Counted from the stretch's first letter, positions 15,838-25,511 are shown. The stretch is 64,000 nt of DNA from Chryseobacterium cucumeris (GCF_016775705.1 NZ_CP068760.1:3906001-3970000); one strand, 5' to 3'. Notes: generated by a model not told the origin, from the letters alone. Numbers and translations: made by a program.

Positions 15838-18216
15838 GTGAGCGAGAACTGTTTTCATTGTGGTCAAGGTATAGAAAAAGAGAGAATTTTATTTGATGAA
15901 AAGACTTTCTGTTGTAATGGATGTAAGTCCGTTTACGAAATTCTGAATTTAAATAATTTAAGCAATTTCTATGAGCTTAATAAAGGAGCAGGAATTCGTC
16001 CGAATGATGAAAATTCTACTCAGTTTGATTACCTGGACACACCGGAAATCTTCGAAAAAGTGACTGATTTTTCTGAAGGAAACACCAGCCTCGTCACTTT
16101 CAAAATCCCTGTAATACACTGTTCCTCATGTATCTGGCTACTGGAAAGTCTGCATACGTTAAATAAGCATATCAAATATTCTCAGGTTAACTTCACAAGG
16201 AAGACTTTGCAGATTTCATTCAACCATAATGATCTGAAATTGAGCGAACTTGCTAATTTCTTAACCAATCTGGGATACAAACCTGTTATCAGTCTTGAAA
16301 CTGCTGAAAAAAATGTAGACCACCTTGATAAATCTTTGCTGGTAAAATTTGCTATTGCAGGTTTTGCCTTCGGAAACGGTATGTTTCTCGCCTTTCCCGA
16401 ATACGTAGGAGGAGAAGATTACTGGATGGAACATTACAAGGGGCTTTTCAGAACACTGATGTTCTTACTGGCATGTCCTGTAGTATTTTATTCGGCTTCA
16501 GATTATTACAAATCCGCATGGTACGGATTAAAAAATAAAATCGTCAACATAGATGTTCCTATTGTACTGGGAATTTTTGTTCTTTTCGGGAGAAGTATTT
16601 ATGAAGTGGTGACGGATTACGGTCCGGGATATTTTGATACCCTTTGCGGTCTTCTTTTCTTCATGCTGATGGGGAAAATTTTTCAGAAAAGAACGTACAG
16701 TGCTCTTTCTTATGACCGAGACTATAAATCGTTCTACCCAATTGCCGTAACGAAGGTAGACTTTGAGGGAAAACAGGAAAATATCCTTCTTTCCGCAGTA
16801 AAAGTAGGAGACAGAATTTTAGTTAGAAATCAGGAAATCATTCCGGTAGATGCGATTCTTATTAACGGAGAAGGAAATATCGACAACAGCTTTATTACCG
16901 GAGAAAGTGAAAGCATCAGTAAACAGCCGGGCGATAAAATCTTTGCCGGAGGTAAGCAGATCGGGTCATCTCTGGAGCTGGAAGTTATTAAAGATGTAGA
17001 CCAGAGTTACCTTACTCAGCTTTGGAATAAAGAAGCTTTCAAAAAACATGAAACCGGGCTGGATACATTGACAAACAGCATCAGTAAATATTTCACATTC
17101 ATCATTTTAGGTATTGCTCTGGCTGCTGGAATCTATTGGGCATTTATTGATTTGGAGAAAATGTTTCAGGTTATTTCTGCCATTCTGATCATTGCATGCC
17201 CTTGCGCACTTGCACTGTCTGCGCCGTTCACTTTCGGTCACATTATGAGGATTTTAGGCCGAAATAAGTTTTATGTAAAAGATACTTTAACGATTGAAAA
17301 AATCGCGAAACTTGATACGATTGTTTTTGACAAAACAGGAACCATTACACACAGAAAGAAATCAAATATCAAATACGAAGGATCTGAGATCAGCGAATTT
17401 GACTCTTTGAATATCAAAACTTTATTAAAAAATTCCAACCACCCGCTTTCAAAATCATTGTACGAATTCATAGAGGTGAACGATGAATATTTCCCTGTAG
17501 AGAAGTTTGTTGAAATTTCAGGAAAAGGATATGAAGCCAGTGTAAGAGGAAATCTGTATAAAATTGGTTCTGCCCGCTACAACAACCAGGAACCTAAAAA
17601 TCTTGAAACAGCCGTTTATATCAGTAAAAATGGTGAATACCTGGGTAAATTCATCTTTAAAAACGAATATCGTCCAAGACTGAAAGAACTTTTCACAAAA
17701 CTTACCCACTACAAAATATTTATCCTGAGCGGAGACAACTCCTCAGAAGAAAACCAGCTTAAAGAGCTTATTCCGAATTACAAAGGAATGGCCTTTAATC
17801 AAAGCCCGGAAGACAAACTGAACTACATCAAATCCCTTCAGGATCAGCACTTAAAAGTGGCAATGCTTGGAGACGGGCTTAATGATGCGGGAGCCTTAAA
17901 ACAAAGTAATGTAGGAATCGCCATTGCTGATGACACGAACAGTTTTACCCCGTCTTCCGATGTCATTATGAACGGAGATAAAGTAGTTACTCTTGACAAT
18001 TATCTGAACGTTTGCAAGGGTTCCATCACGATTGTGAAAATGACATTTATAATCAGTTTTCTATACAATATTGTTGGTTTAAGTTACGCTGTTACAGGCC
18101 ATATGCATCCGCTCTTCGCAGCAATCATTATGCCAATCAGTTCGATTACAGTGGTTACCTTTACTACAGTTTCAACCTGGATTTTAGGTCGTAAATATTT
18201 CAAAAAACAGGCGTAA
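15838..18216 (+). CDS. ccoI: copper-translocating P-type ATPase CcoI (FixI)
   Basis: CcoI exports copper for assembly of the cbb3 oxidase. The 792-residue protein opens with a cysteine-rich N-terminal region (Cys5, Cys8, Cys25, Cys26, Cys29). A heavy-metal domain with HCSSC (Cys95, Cys98) and about eight membrane segments follow. The transport site CPC is at 454-456, the phosphorylated Asp498 lies in DKTGT, and the hinge is GDGLNDAGAL. The start is GTG at 15838. An ATG five bases upstream is closed at once by the TGA that overlaps this GTG. It heads the cco operon. Confidence 0.94.
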   Translation: MSENCFHCGQGIEKERILFDEKTFCCNGCKSVYEILNLNNLSNFYELNKGAGIRPNDENSTQFDYLDTPEIFEKVTDFSEGNTSLVTFKIPVIHCSSCIWLLESLHTLNKHIKYSQVNFTRKTLQISFNHNDLKLSELANFLTNLGYKPVISLETAEKNVDHLDKSLLVKFAIAGFAFGNGMFLAFPEYVGGEDYWMEHYKGLFRTLMFLLACPVVFYSASDYYKSAWYGLKNKIVNIDVPIVLGIFVLFGRSIYEVVTDYGPGYFDTLCGLLFFMLMGKIFQKRTYSALSYDRDYKSFYPIAVTKVDFEGKQENILLSAVKVGDRILVRNQEIIPVDAILINGEGNIDNSFITGESESISKQPGDKIFAGGKQIGSSLELEVIKDVDQSYLTQLWNKEAFKKHETGLDTLTNSISKYFTFIILGIALAAGIYWAFIDLEKMFQVISAILIIACPCALALSAPFTFGHIMRILGRNKFYVKDTLTIEKIAKLDTIVFDKTGTITHRKKSNIKYEGSEISEFDSLNIKTLLKNSNHPLSKSLYEFIEVNDEYFPVEKFVEISGKGYEASVRGNLYKIGSARYNNQEPKNLETAVYISKNGEYLGKFIFKNEYRPRLKELFTKLTHYKIFILSGDNSSEENQLKELIPNYKGMAFNQSPEDKLNYIKSLQDQHLKVAMLGDGLNDAGALKQSNVGIAIADDTNSFTPSSDVIMNGDKVVTLDNYLNVCKGSITIVKMTFIISFLYNIVGLSYAVTGHMHPLFAAIIMPISSITVVTFTTVSTWILGRKYFKKQA

Positions 18217-18263
18217 AAGCCCTTATTTAGACTGATTTTAAATTAGCTGAAATCGGCATTTCG

Positions 18264-18275
18264 TGATGAATGTCA
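18264..18275. promoter_or_regulatory. possible degenerate Crp/Fnr site upstream of ccoS
   Basis: TGAT-GAAT-GTCA differs from TGAT-N4-ATCA at one base. It lies about 35 bases upstream of the -7 box of the ccoS promoter, a position where an activator could act. Confidence 0.3.
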
Positions 18276-18290
18276 TTATTTTTCACTAAA

Positions 18291-18318
18291 TTTGAACCCC
18301 GAAAATAGGTTAATTTTG
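18291..18318 (+). promoter_or_regulatory. promoter for ccoS-ccoNO-ccoQ-ccoP
   Basis: TTTG at 18291-18294 and TAATTTTG at 18311-18318 are separated by 16 bases, slightly shorter than usual. It would allow separate transcription of the structural oxidase genes from ccoI. The start codon follows after seven bases, so the transcript would be nearly leaderless. Confidence 0.4.
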
Positions 18319-18325
18319 TTGTCCA

Positions 18326-18538
18326 ATGGATATTCTATATTTAATGATCCTCTGCAGTGTTTCTTTGGCTGCGATTTTCTTGGTCGTATTTATAGTGTAT
18401 GCCCGAAAAGGACAGTTTGAAGATGATGAATCTCCGGCTGTCAGAATCCTCTTTGATGACGAAAAAGTTGAAGAAAAAGATGAAACCGGCAACAAAAATA
18501 AAGACGAAAAAGAAATAGGAGAAAATAATAAAAATTGA
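18326..18538 (+). CDS. ccoS: cbb3 oxidase assembly protein CcoS
   Basis: CcoS is a small inner-membrane protein needed for heme and copper insertion into CcoN. The 70-residue protein has one N-terminal membrane helix (about residues 3-26). The family sequence ARKGQFEDDESPAVRILFDDE follows as two adjoining parts around residues 27-47, and the tail is highly charged. It lies between ccoI and ccoNO, 21 bases before the latter. Confidence 0.9.
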   Translation: MDILYLMILCSVSLAAIFLVVFIVYARKGQFEDDESPAVRILFDDEKVEEKDETGNKNKDEKEIGENNKN

Positions 18539-18559
18539 GAAAAATAGTGAATAGTTGAT

Positions 18560-20821
18560 ATGGAAACACAGAAGTTTAGTTATGACAATAGTATTGTCCG
18601 TGCGTTCCTTTATGCGACCTTAGTTTTCGGTCTCATCGGATTTACGTTCGGGCTTACGGCGGCATTAATGCTTTTCTACCCTGAATTACCTGAATTCTTT
18701 TTCGGGACGGATGACACAACCATTAAAAGTTTGGCATCTGGTAATATTGAAGGGTTAATAAACACTCATGGTGCATTTGGTTTTGGTAGAATCAGGATGC
18801 TGCACACCAATACCGTAATCTTTGCATTCGTTTGTAACATCGTTTACACGGGTATTTATTACTCATTACAAAGATTATTAAAAACAAGAATGTACAGTGA
18901 CACCTTGTCTTGGCTACATTTCTGGACCTGGCAGTTTATGATCGTTGCTACGTTCGTTACATTCTTTATGGGGATTAATACCTCTAAAGAATATGCTGAA
19001 CACGAGTGGCCGATCGACATATTGATCGCATTCTCATGGATCATTTTTGGTATCAATATGTTCCTGACTATTTCTAAGAGAAGAGTGAGACACCTTTATG
19101 TAGCCATCTGGTTCTACATCGGTACCTGGATTGCAGTAGCAATGCTTCACATCTTCAACAACCTTGAAGTACCTTTATCTTTCACAGGCTGGAAATCTTA
19201 TTCAGCATATGCAGGGGTAAAAGATGCTATTGTACAGTGGTGGTATGGACACAATGCGGTTGCATTCGTATTGACGACTCCGGTTCTTGGTTTAATGTAT
19301 TACTTCCTTCCGAAGGCTGCAGACAGACCGGTATTCTCTTATAAACTGTCTATTATTCACTTCTGGTCATTAATTTTCGTATATATCTGGGCTGGTCCTC
19401 ACCACCTTCAGTATACAGCTCTTCCGGCTTGGGCTCAGGCGGTAGGAACAGGTTTCTCTATCATGCTTATTGCACCATCATGGGGAGGTATGTTAAATGG
19501 TCTTCTTACGCTGAGAGGAGCTTGGGATAAAGTAAGAGAAAATCCTATCCTTAAGTTCTTCGTAGTAGCTGTTACCTGTTATGGTATGGCAACGTTTGAA
19601 GGACCGCTTTTGGCAACTAAAAACATCAACAAAATTGGTCACTTTACAGACTGGGTTATCGGTCACGTACACTTAGGAGCTCTTGGATGGAATGGTTTCA
19701 TGGCATTCGGGGTTATCTATTACCTGGTACCAATCATGTGGAGAACAAAACTTTGGTCTGTAAAATTAGCTAACTGGCATTTCTGGTTAGGTACTTTAGG
19801 AATCATTTTCTATGCAGTTCCAATGTATATTTCAGGATTTACACAAGGATTAATGTGGAAGCAGTTCAACCCGGATGGAACCTTATTATGGAAAAACTGG
19901 CTGGATACGGTAACGGCAATTATTCCTTACTTCAAAATGAGATTCGTAGGAGGTTTATTCTATATCTCAGGATCTATCCTGATGATTGTAAACGTAATTG
20001 CTACAGTAAGAAAAGGATCATTCCAGAAAGAAGTTCCTGCTGAAGCTCCAGCGTTGGCAAACATCAGCAAAAACAGAAAAGAAGGAGAAGGTACTCACCT
20101 TTGGCTGGAAAGAACTCCGGTATTATTAGGTATCTTATCTTTCATCACGATATCAATCGGTAGTTCAATTGAAATTATTCCAACACTATCTCTTAAGAAA
20201 AGTGTACCTACGATTTCTGCGGTAAAACCTTATTCACCGCTGGAACTTGAAGGTAGAGATATTTATATCCGTGAAGGATGTAACGCTTGTCACTCTCAGA
20301 TGATCAGACCGTTCAGAGATGAGATCACAAGATTCAACGGTAAAAACGGACAGTACTCCAAAGCTGGAGAATTCGTATACGACAGACCATTCCTATGGGG
20401 TTCTAAGAGAACAGGACCGGATTTACATAGAGAAGGAGGTAAAAACCCAAGTTCTTGGCACTACAAACACATGTATAACCCAAGATCTACTTCTGCTGGT
20501 TCTATCATGCCTCGTTACCCTTGGTTAATTGCTACTGACTTAGACAGAACTAAGATGGTAGACAAGATGAAGCTGATGAAGAATGTGTTTGATGTACCTT
20601 ATACTAAGGCTGAAATCGATTCTGCAGACAAATGGGCTAACAACCAATCGGCAAAAATTGTGAAAGATATCTTCTCTGAAGCTAATGACCTTAAGCAGGC
20701 TTATGCTAAGAGACCTCAGGGAGAACTAGAGAAAAAAGAAATTGTAGCTCTTATTTCTTATCTTCAAAGATTAGGTACAGATATCAAAACAACTGAAATC
20801 AAAACAGCAAGTAATAACTAA
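18560..20821 (+). CDS. ccoNO: cbb3 cytochrome c oxidase subunits I and II fused (CcoNO)
   Basis: This 753-residue protein joins the catalytic heme-copper subunit CcoN (about residues 1-490, twelve or so membrane helices, with histidine-rich WYGHNAVAF, GPHHLQYT and GHVHLGALGWN) to the c-type cytochrome CcoO. The CcoO part runs from about 520 to 745, with one anchoring helix and heme motif CNACH at Cys574, Cys577 and His578. CcoN and CcoO are separate proteins in proteobacteria; the fusion is characteristic of Bacteroidota. It reduces oxygen to water at high affinity and pumps protons. Confidence 0.96.
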   Translation: METQKFSYDNSIVRAFLYATLVFGLIGFTFGLTAALMLFYPELPEFFFGTDDTTIKSLASGNIEGLINTHGAFGFGRIRMLHTNTVIFAFVCNIVYTGIYYSLQRLLKTRMYSDTLSWLHFWTWQFMIVATFVTFFMGINTSKEYAEHEWPIDILIAFSWIIFGINMFLTISKRRVRHLYVAIWFYIGTWIAVAMLHIFNNLEVPLSFTGWKSYSAYAGVKDAIVQWWYGHNAVAFVLTTPVLGLMYYFLPKAADRPVFSYKLSIIHFWSLIFVYIWAGPHHLQYTALPAWAQAVGTGFSIMLIAPSWGGMLNGLLTLRGAWDKVRENPILKFFVVAVTCYGMATFEGPLLATKNINKIGHFTDWVIGHVHLGALGWNGFMAFGVIYYLVPIMWRTKLWSVKLANWHFWLGTLGIIFYAVPMYISGFTQGLMWKQFNPDGTLLWKNWLDTVTAIIPYFKMRFVGGLFYISGSILMIVNVIATVRKGSFQKEVPAEAPALANISKNRKEGEGTHLWLERTPVLLGILSFITISIGSSIEIIPTLSLKKSVPTISAVKPYSPLELEGRDIYIREGCNACHSQMIRPFRDEITRFNGKNGQYSKAGEFVYDRPFLWGSKRTGPDLHREGGKNPSSWHYKHMYNPRSTSAGSIMPRYPWLIATDLDRTKMVDKMKLMKNVFDVPYTKAEIDSADKWANNQSAKIVKDIFSEANDLKQAYAKRPQGELEKKEIVALISYLQRLGTDIKTTEIKTASNN

Positions 20822-20843
20822 AAAACATTAAAAAGTTCATACT

Positions 20844-21044
20844 ATGATTCCTCAGAACTTTAAAGATATATTATCCAATACTGAAAATGCTGGCTTCTAC
20901 CAGACACTGGCTCTGATTTTCTTTATGCTGTTCTTCATAGCTTTAGTAATCTATGTTTTTAGCAGACCTAAAAAATATTACAAAGAAGAAGAAGAGGCAC
21001 CTCTTGGGGATGATGAAGATGACGATTTTAATTTAAAAAATTAA
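20844..21044 (+). CDS. ccoQ: CcoQ-like cbb3 oxidase subunit
   Basis: The 66-residue protein has one membrane helix (about residues 18-41) ending in the family feature YVFSRPKKYYKEEEE, then an acidic tail. CcoQ stabilises the core complex in other bacteria. The gene lies 22 bases after ccoNO and 10 before ccoP. Confidence 0.85.
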   Translation: MIPQNFKDILSNTENAGFYQTLALIFFMLFFIALVIYVFSRPKKYYKEEEEAPLGDDEDDDFNLKN

Positions 21045-21054
21045 ACTATTTTTT

Positions 21055-21936
21055 ATGAAACAAAGAACACCTGTTGTTATAAACATCTTAATAATAATCG
21101 GACTTTTAATAGTTTTTTATTATTTATTTGTACAGAGCTACGCGTTCCTTTCTTCACCTTACTTCTGGGGAACTGTTGTGATCGCTGGTATCCTGGCTTA
21201 CATTCATGGAGCTATCGGAGACCTTATTGAGAACAACAAATTCAAGAAATTATCTCCTGAGGAAAAGGCAGCTTATTTAGCTGAAAAGAAAGTTCCTTAT
21301 TTCAAAAGATTGTACCAAAGTGCATTCAAAAAGCAATCTGCTTCTGAAGAAAAGGATATCCTTATCGACCACGGTTTCGACGGAATCATGGAGCTGGATA
21401 ACCAATTACCAAAATGGTGGGTAGGTTTATTCTATTTTGGGACCGCTTTTTGTATTGTATATATTGCAGCTTACTCTTTCACAGACTTCGCTCACCCGTT
21501 AAGCGAATATGAAAAAGAATATAAAGAGCAGTTGGCAAGTATTGAAGAATATCAGAAATCTCAGCCTCCTGTAACGATTGAAACAGCTAAGTATTCAGCT
21601 GATAACATTGCAGAAGGTAAAGAATTATTCAAAACAAACTGTGCATCTTGTCACAAAGAAGACGGTAGTGGAGGTATCGGGCCAAACCTTACTGATAACT
21701 ACTGGATCAACCAGCCTGAGAAAACGTTATTCAAAAACGTATTCCATATGGACTGGAATGGTTCTCCTACTAACCCTGCCATGAGAGCATTCGGTAAAAA
21801 CGGAGAAGTTTCAGGTGCAGAGATTGAGAAGATTGCAGCGTATGTATATCACATCAACCAGGAACAACCACCAGTGACTCCGGCTCAGGGAGGAGCAGCT
21901 CCTCAAGGAACTGAAGCGCATTGGGAAAAAGAATAA
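21055..21936 (+). CDS. ccoP: cbb3 oxidase subunit III CcoP, mono-heme form
   Basis: CcoP passes electrons from soluble cytochrome c to the oxidase. The 293-residue protein has two N-terminal hydrophobic segments (about 8-48), a FixP-type N-terminal region around PKWWVGLFYFG (residues 120-145), and one cytochrome c domain with CASCH at Cys196, Cys199 and His200. Proteobacterial CcoP carries two c hemes; only one motif exists here. It is followed by a strong hairpin, then ccoG. Confidence 0.93.
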   Translation: MKQRTPVVINILIIIGLLIVFYYLFVQSYAFLSSPYFWGTVVIAGILAYIHGAIGDLIENNKFKKLSPEEKAAYLAEKKVPYFKRLYQSAFKKQSASEEKDILIDHGFDGIMELDNQLPKWWVGLFYFGTAFCIVYIAAYSFTDFAHPLSEYEKEYKEQLASIEEYQKSQPPVTIETAKYSADNIAEGKELFKTNCASCHKEDGSGGIGPNLTDNYWINQPEKTLFKNVFHMDWNGSPTNPAMRAFGKNGEVSGAEIEKIAAYVYHINQEQPPVTPAQGGAAPQGTEAHWEKE

Positions 21937-21958
21937 TTTAAAAAATTAGAAACATATG

Positions 21959-22016
21959 AAAAAAACATAATTTGTTATTAGATTAAAATAGTAACGAATT
22001 ATGTTTTTTCTTTTTT
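21959..22016 (+). terminator. strong hairpin between ccoP and ccoG
   Basis: AAAAAACATAATT at 21960-21972 pairs perfectly with AATTATGTTTTTT at 21997-22009, extended by GTTA/TAAC inside and followed by CTTTTTT. It could stop or attenuate transcription, or protect the upstream structural mRNA. Confidence 0.75.
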
Positions 22017-22030
22017 AAAACCTATTACAT

Positions 22031-23485
22031 ATGTCAGACATAGAAGATATAGAAGTACGCGGCGGACAGGGACAGGTTCTGGACCCTGAGACTTACAGAG
22101 ATTCTATAGGGACAATGGAGCAATCCGGAAAAAGAAAATGGGTCTTTCCAAGAAAACCTAAAGGAAAGTACACCAACTATAGAAACATTGTAAGCTATTT
22201 ACTATTAATTATTTATTTTACATTACCATTCATCAAAATCAATGGAAACCCATTGCTGATGTTTAATGTAATAGACAGGGAGTTTTTCATTTTTGGACAG
22301 CCTTTCTATCCACAGGACTTTTTTATCCTTACTTTAGGTGCTATTGCCTCTTTAATCTTTATTATTGTTTTTACGATTGCGTTCGGAAGAATTTTCTGCG
22401 GGTGGATCTGCCCTCAGACAATTTTTATGGAATCGATATTCCGTAAAATCGAATATCTGATTGAAGGTGACCGAAATAAGCAGATGAAGCTGGACAGACA
22501 GGAGTGGAACAGCGAGAAGATCTGGAAAAGAAGTTTGAAATGGACTATTTATGTCATCATTTCACTCATTATTACCCACTTTATGTTTATGTATATCGTA
22601 GGATATGAAGAAGTATTTAAAATTGTTGGGGAAGGGCCATTTGCACATCCTACCAATTTTATTGTAATGATTCTTCTTACCGCAGCATTTTACTTTGTAT
22701 TTGCGTGGTTCAGAGAGCAGGTTTGTACATTGGTTTGTCCTTACGGAAGACTTCAGGGTGTATTGATCGATAAAGATACTATCAATGTTTTCTATGACTT
22801 CAAAAGAGGAGAAAACAGAGCAAAATGGAGAAAGGGCGAAGATCGTAAAGCTGCAGGAAAAGGTGATTGTATCGACTGCCATCAATGTGTTGTGGTATGT
22901 CCTACGGGAATTGACATCAGAGACGGACAACAGTTGGAATGTATCAACTGTACCGCATGTATTGATGCCTGCGATGAAGTAATGGAAAAAGTAGGCCTTC
23001 CGAAAGGATTGATCCGGTATGCATCTGAAAATGAAATTGAGAAAGAAACTCAGTTTAAGTTTACAGGAAGAATGAAAGGGTTCTCTATATTCCTGTTACT
23101 TCTTGTAGGATTCTTAGGATATCTTCTTTACAGCCGTGGTGAGATGGAGGCTAAATTCATTAAACCTGCGGGAAGTACATTCTTTGTGAGAGACGGTAAA
23201 ATTACCAATACTTATAATTATACCTTCCTTAATAAAACGAACGAGAAAAAGATCGTTACCATTAAAGTGATTGATCCGGCACATGGTGAAATTACTTACA
23301 GTGCATCAAGCAAGATTCAGGTAGACAGAGATAAAATTTCCAAGGGAACCATCAATATCAGCTTCCCTGAAAATGATATGAAACTCTCTAAACAGAATAT
23401 AACAATCGGTGTTTACGATATGAAAGGTAAGCTGATTGATTCATACCAGACTTATTTTGAAGGACCTTTTAAACTGCAATTTTAA
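22031..23485 (+). CDS. ccoG: cbb3 oxidase maturation protein CcoG (RdxA/FixG)
   Basis: CcoG is a membrane iron-sulfur protein that reduces copper for cbb3 assembly. The 484-residue protein has about four or five membrane helices, FCGWICPQT and CTLVCPYGR cysteine motifs, and a double 4Fe-4S ferredoxin region (about residues 279-320, CIDCHQCVVVCP and CINCTACIDAC). A periplasmic immunoglobulin-like domain forms the last 110 residues. It begins 95 bases after ccoP, beyond the hairpin. Confidence 0.95.
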   Translation: MSDIEDIEVRGGQGQVLDPETYRDSIGTMEQSGKRKWVFPRKPKGKYTNYRNIVSYLLLIIYFTLPFIKINGNPLLMFNVIDREFFIFGQPFYPQDFFILTLGAIASLIFIIVFTIAFGRIFCGWICPQTIFMESIFRKIEYLIEGDRNKQMKLDRQEWNSEKIWKRSLKWTIYVIISLIITHFMFMYIVGYEEVFKIVGEGPFAHPTNFIVMILLTAAFYFVFAWFREQVCTLVCPYGRLQGVLIDKDTINVFYDFKRGENRAKWRKGEDRKAAGKGDCIDCHQCVVVCPTGIDIRDGQQLECINCTACIDACDEVMEKVGLPKGLIRYASENEIEKETQFKFTGRMKGFSIFLLLLVGFLGYLLYSRGEMEAKFIKPAGSTFFVRDGKITNTYNYTFLNKTNEKKIVTIKVIDPAHGEITYSASSKIQVDRDKISKGTINISFPENDMKLSKQNITIGVYDMKGKLIDSYQTYFEGPFKLQF

Positions 23486-23495
23486 TTAGAAAAGA

Positions 23496-23948
23496 ATGAA
23501 GAACTTTAGTTGGGGACACGGTGTTGTAATTGCATTATTAGCATTTATAGTTTTTATATTATCCATGATGTTTCTTTTCCCGAACGGACAGAAGAATTCT
23601 GAAATGGTAACCGATAATTATTACGAAGAAGAATTGAAGTACCAGGATGTGATTGATGCTAAGAAAAAAGCAGATGATCTTCAGGAAAAACCTGCATACA
23701 GCCAGGATACCAAAGGCATTACAATTACTTTTCCAAAAGAATATAATAATTCAAATACTACGGTAAAATTTGTTTTAAACAGAACCGACGACCAGAATTT
23801 AGACATTAAAAAATCTGTACAGCTTGATGCCAGCCAGTCTTTCACCATTCCTGCACAGGTATTGAAAGTAGGAAACTATACGTTAAGATTAAGCTGGACA
23901 AAAGATAAAACAGACTACCGAATGGATTATGACGTGATATGGAAATAG
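23496..23948 (+). CDS. ccoH: FixH/CcoH family protein
   Basis: The 150-residue protein has one membrane helix (about residues 7-28) and a periplasmic beta domain. It has the family's YYEEELKYQDVIDAKKKAD segment near residue 42. CcoH assists late steps of cbb3 assembly. The gene follows ccoG after 10 bases and overlaps the next gene by 10. Confidence 0.9.
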   Translation: MKNFSWGHGVVIALLAFIVFILSMMFLFPNGQKNSEMVTDNYYEEELKYQDVIDAKKKADDLQEKPAYSQDTKGITITFPKEYNNSNTTVKFVLNRTDDQNLDIKKSVQLDASQSFTIPAQVLKVGNYTLRLSWTKDKTDYRMDYDVIWK

Positions 23949-24664
23949 GACTTATTGTATCGGCTATTGCGTTAGGATTTGCTTCCGGTTTTCACTGTAT
24001 CGGAATGTGCGGACCTATTGCTTTATCGATGGGATTAACCAAAAAACAGGCTGCCAATTTCTATCTTCAGAACCTTACTTATCAATTCGGAAGAATTTTC
24101 ACCTACTCCTTATTGGGTGCTCTTCTGGGGATTATCGGGCAGGGATTTGAAATGGCAGGATTTCAGAAATATCTTACCATTACTGCCGGGGTTCTTCTGA
24201 TCATTATGGCTGTATTTTCATTTGGTGGAAAAGATTTTGCTTCAAAAATTCCTTTCCTATCCAAGTTTCTGTACAGTGTAAAAATGAATTTAGGAAAATT
24301 ACTTCAGAAAGCGGATTACCGTTCGAGATTTACAACAGGTCTATTAAATGGCTTTTTACCATGCGGAATGGTGTATATGGCACTTACCGCCAGCCTCGCA
24401 GGAGGAGGAATATGGCAGGGAGCTTTATATATGGCTTTATTTGGTTTGGGAACCCTTCCGTTCATGTTTGCCATTGTTTTGGCCGGAAATCTCATGAATC
24501 AGGCTTTCAGAGTAAAAGTTTTAAAAGCAGTTCCGGTGATTATGATTATTTTGGGAGGATTATTCATTCTGAGAGGTCTTGAGCTGGGAATACCGTATGT
24601 TTCTCCTAAGGCGGAAGCCATGACGATTATGAAAGATCCGAACGGAGCAGTTAACTGCCATTAA
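23939..24664 (+). CDS. TauE/SafE (UreH-domain) membrane protein of the cco operon
   Basis: The 241-residue protein has about six membrane helices. Near residue 18 is GFHCIGMCGPIA with a CxxxC pair in the first helix, as in UreH-domain proteins, and near residue 138 is FLPCGMVY. Relatives are often named sulfite exporters, but in cbb3 operons a role in copper or heme delivery is likelier. The last residue before the stop is a histidine preceded by cysteine (NCH), which may bind metal. It overlaps ccoH by 10 bases. Confidence 0.82.
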   Translation: MEIGLIVSAIALGFASGFHCIGMCGPIALSMGLTKKQAANFYLQNLTYQFGRIFTYSLLGALLGIIGQGFEMAGFQKYLTITAGVLLIIMAVFSFGGKDFASKIPFLSKFLYSVKMNLGKLLQKADYRSRFTTGLLNGFLPCGMVYMALTASLAGGGIWQGALYMALFGLGTLPFMFAIVLAGNLMNQAFRVKVLKAVPVIMIILGGLFILRGLELGIPYVSPKAEAMTIMKDPNGAVNCH

Positions 24665-24682
24665 TTTGTATTTAAACCTACC

Positions 24683-25420
24683 ATGAAGAAAACCATCATC
24701 TTATTTCTGATAAGTCTTTTTACATTACAATCCTGCAGTGTGAATTCTGAAATTGTATATCATAAGGATGCCGCTTCTACTTCTGTTACCGATATCGATA
24801 CAAAAGAATTTATGTCGGAAATGATGGCAATGACACCGGATTCCTTAAAGCAGAAAGAATTCGGAGAAATGGATAAGCTTCCGACTGCCTGGACAAGTAT
24901 GTATGATCTTGCCAAACAGGAAGGAAAATTGAAAACTGAAAATCCGGATTCGGTTCGGATTATGAAAAAGGTCTTCATGAAATCAACAAAGGAAGATCAG
25001 AAGCTGGCTGGATTTTCTTTCAAAATGGAGCATTTTACTGCGGAAGATTATCAGGCTCTGAAAAACTTTACAAAAACTGAAAAAATACCTCTGGATCAAA
25101 ATATTTACAATAATTGGGACGGAAAGACTTTAACGATTAATACAGATAATTTTAATCTTAAAAGTATTGAAGAAGCTATCAAAACCAAAAGCTCAAAGGA
25201 AGAAGCTGAGAAAGTAGCAGGTATGATGGTCATGTTTTTCAAAAATATAGGAACTACATTAAAGTTTGAAAATAAAATAAAGTCAATTTCAGGAAAGCAT
25301 GACTGGGTGAAGCAGATTGATGATCATTCCATAAGAATAGAATATGATCTGAAAGCTATTTATGATAATGATGCAAAACTCAAAAACGCTGATAAAAAGA
25401 TTATTATCGTTACAGAATAA
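24683..25420 (+). CDS. lipoprotein of unknown function at the end of the cco operon
   Basis: The 245-residue protein has a lipoprotein signal, MKKTIILFLISLFTLQSC, with Cys18. The mature part is mixed alpha/beta, lysine-rich, and has no motif I recognise. It starts 18 bases after the TauE-like gene on the same strand, so it is probably in the same transcript. Its phenotype could be unrelated to respiration. Confidence 0.75.
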   Translation: MKKTIILFLISLFTLQSCSVNSEIVYHKDAASTSVTDIDTKEFMSEMMAMTPDSLKQKEFGEMDKLPTAWTSMYDLAKQEGKLKTENPDSVRIMKKVFMKSTKEDQKLAGFSFKMEHFTAEDYQALKNFTKTEKIPLDQNIYNNWDGKTLTINTDNFNLKSIEEAIKTKSSKEEAEKVAGMMVMFFKNIGTTLKFENKIKSISGKHDWVKQIDDHSIRIEYDLKAIYDNDAKLKNADKKIIIVTE

Positions 25421-25511
25421 AGTAAAAACCACCAAGATTCAGTGGAATTAAATATGAATTAGTCAATACTTAATCTGGCAGTTATTATCTAATTGAAGCA
25501 AATCAATACTA

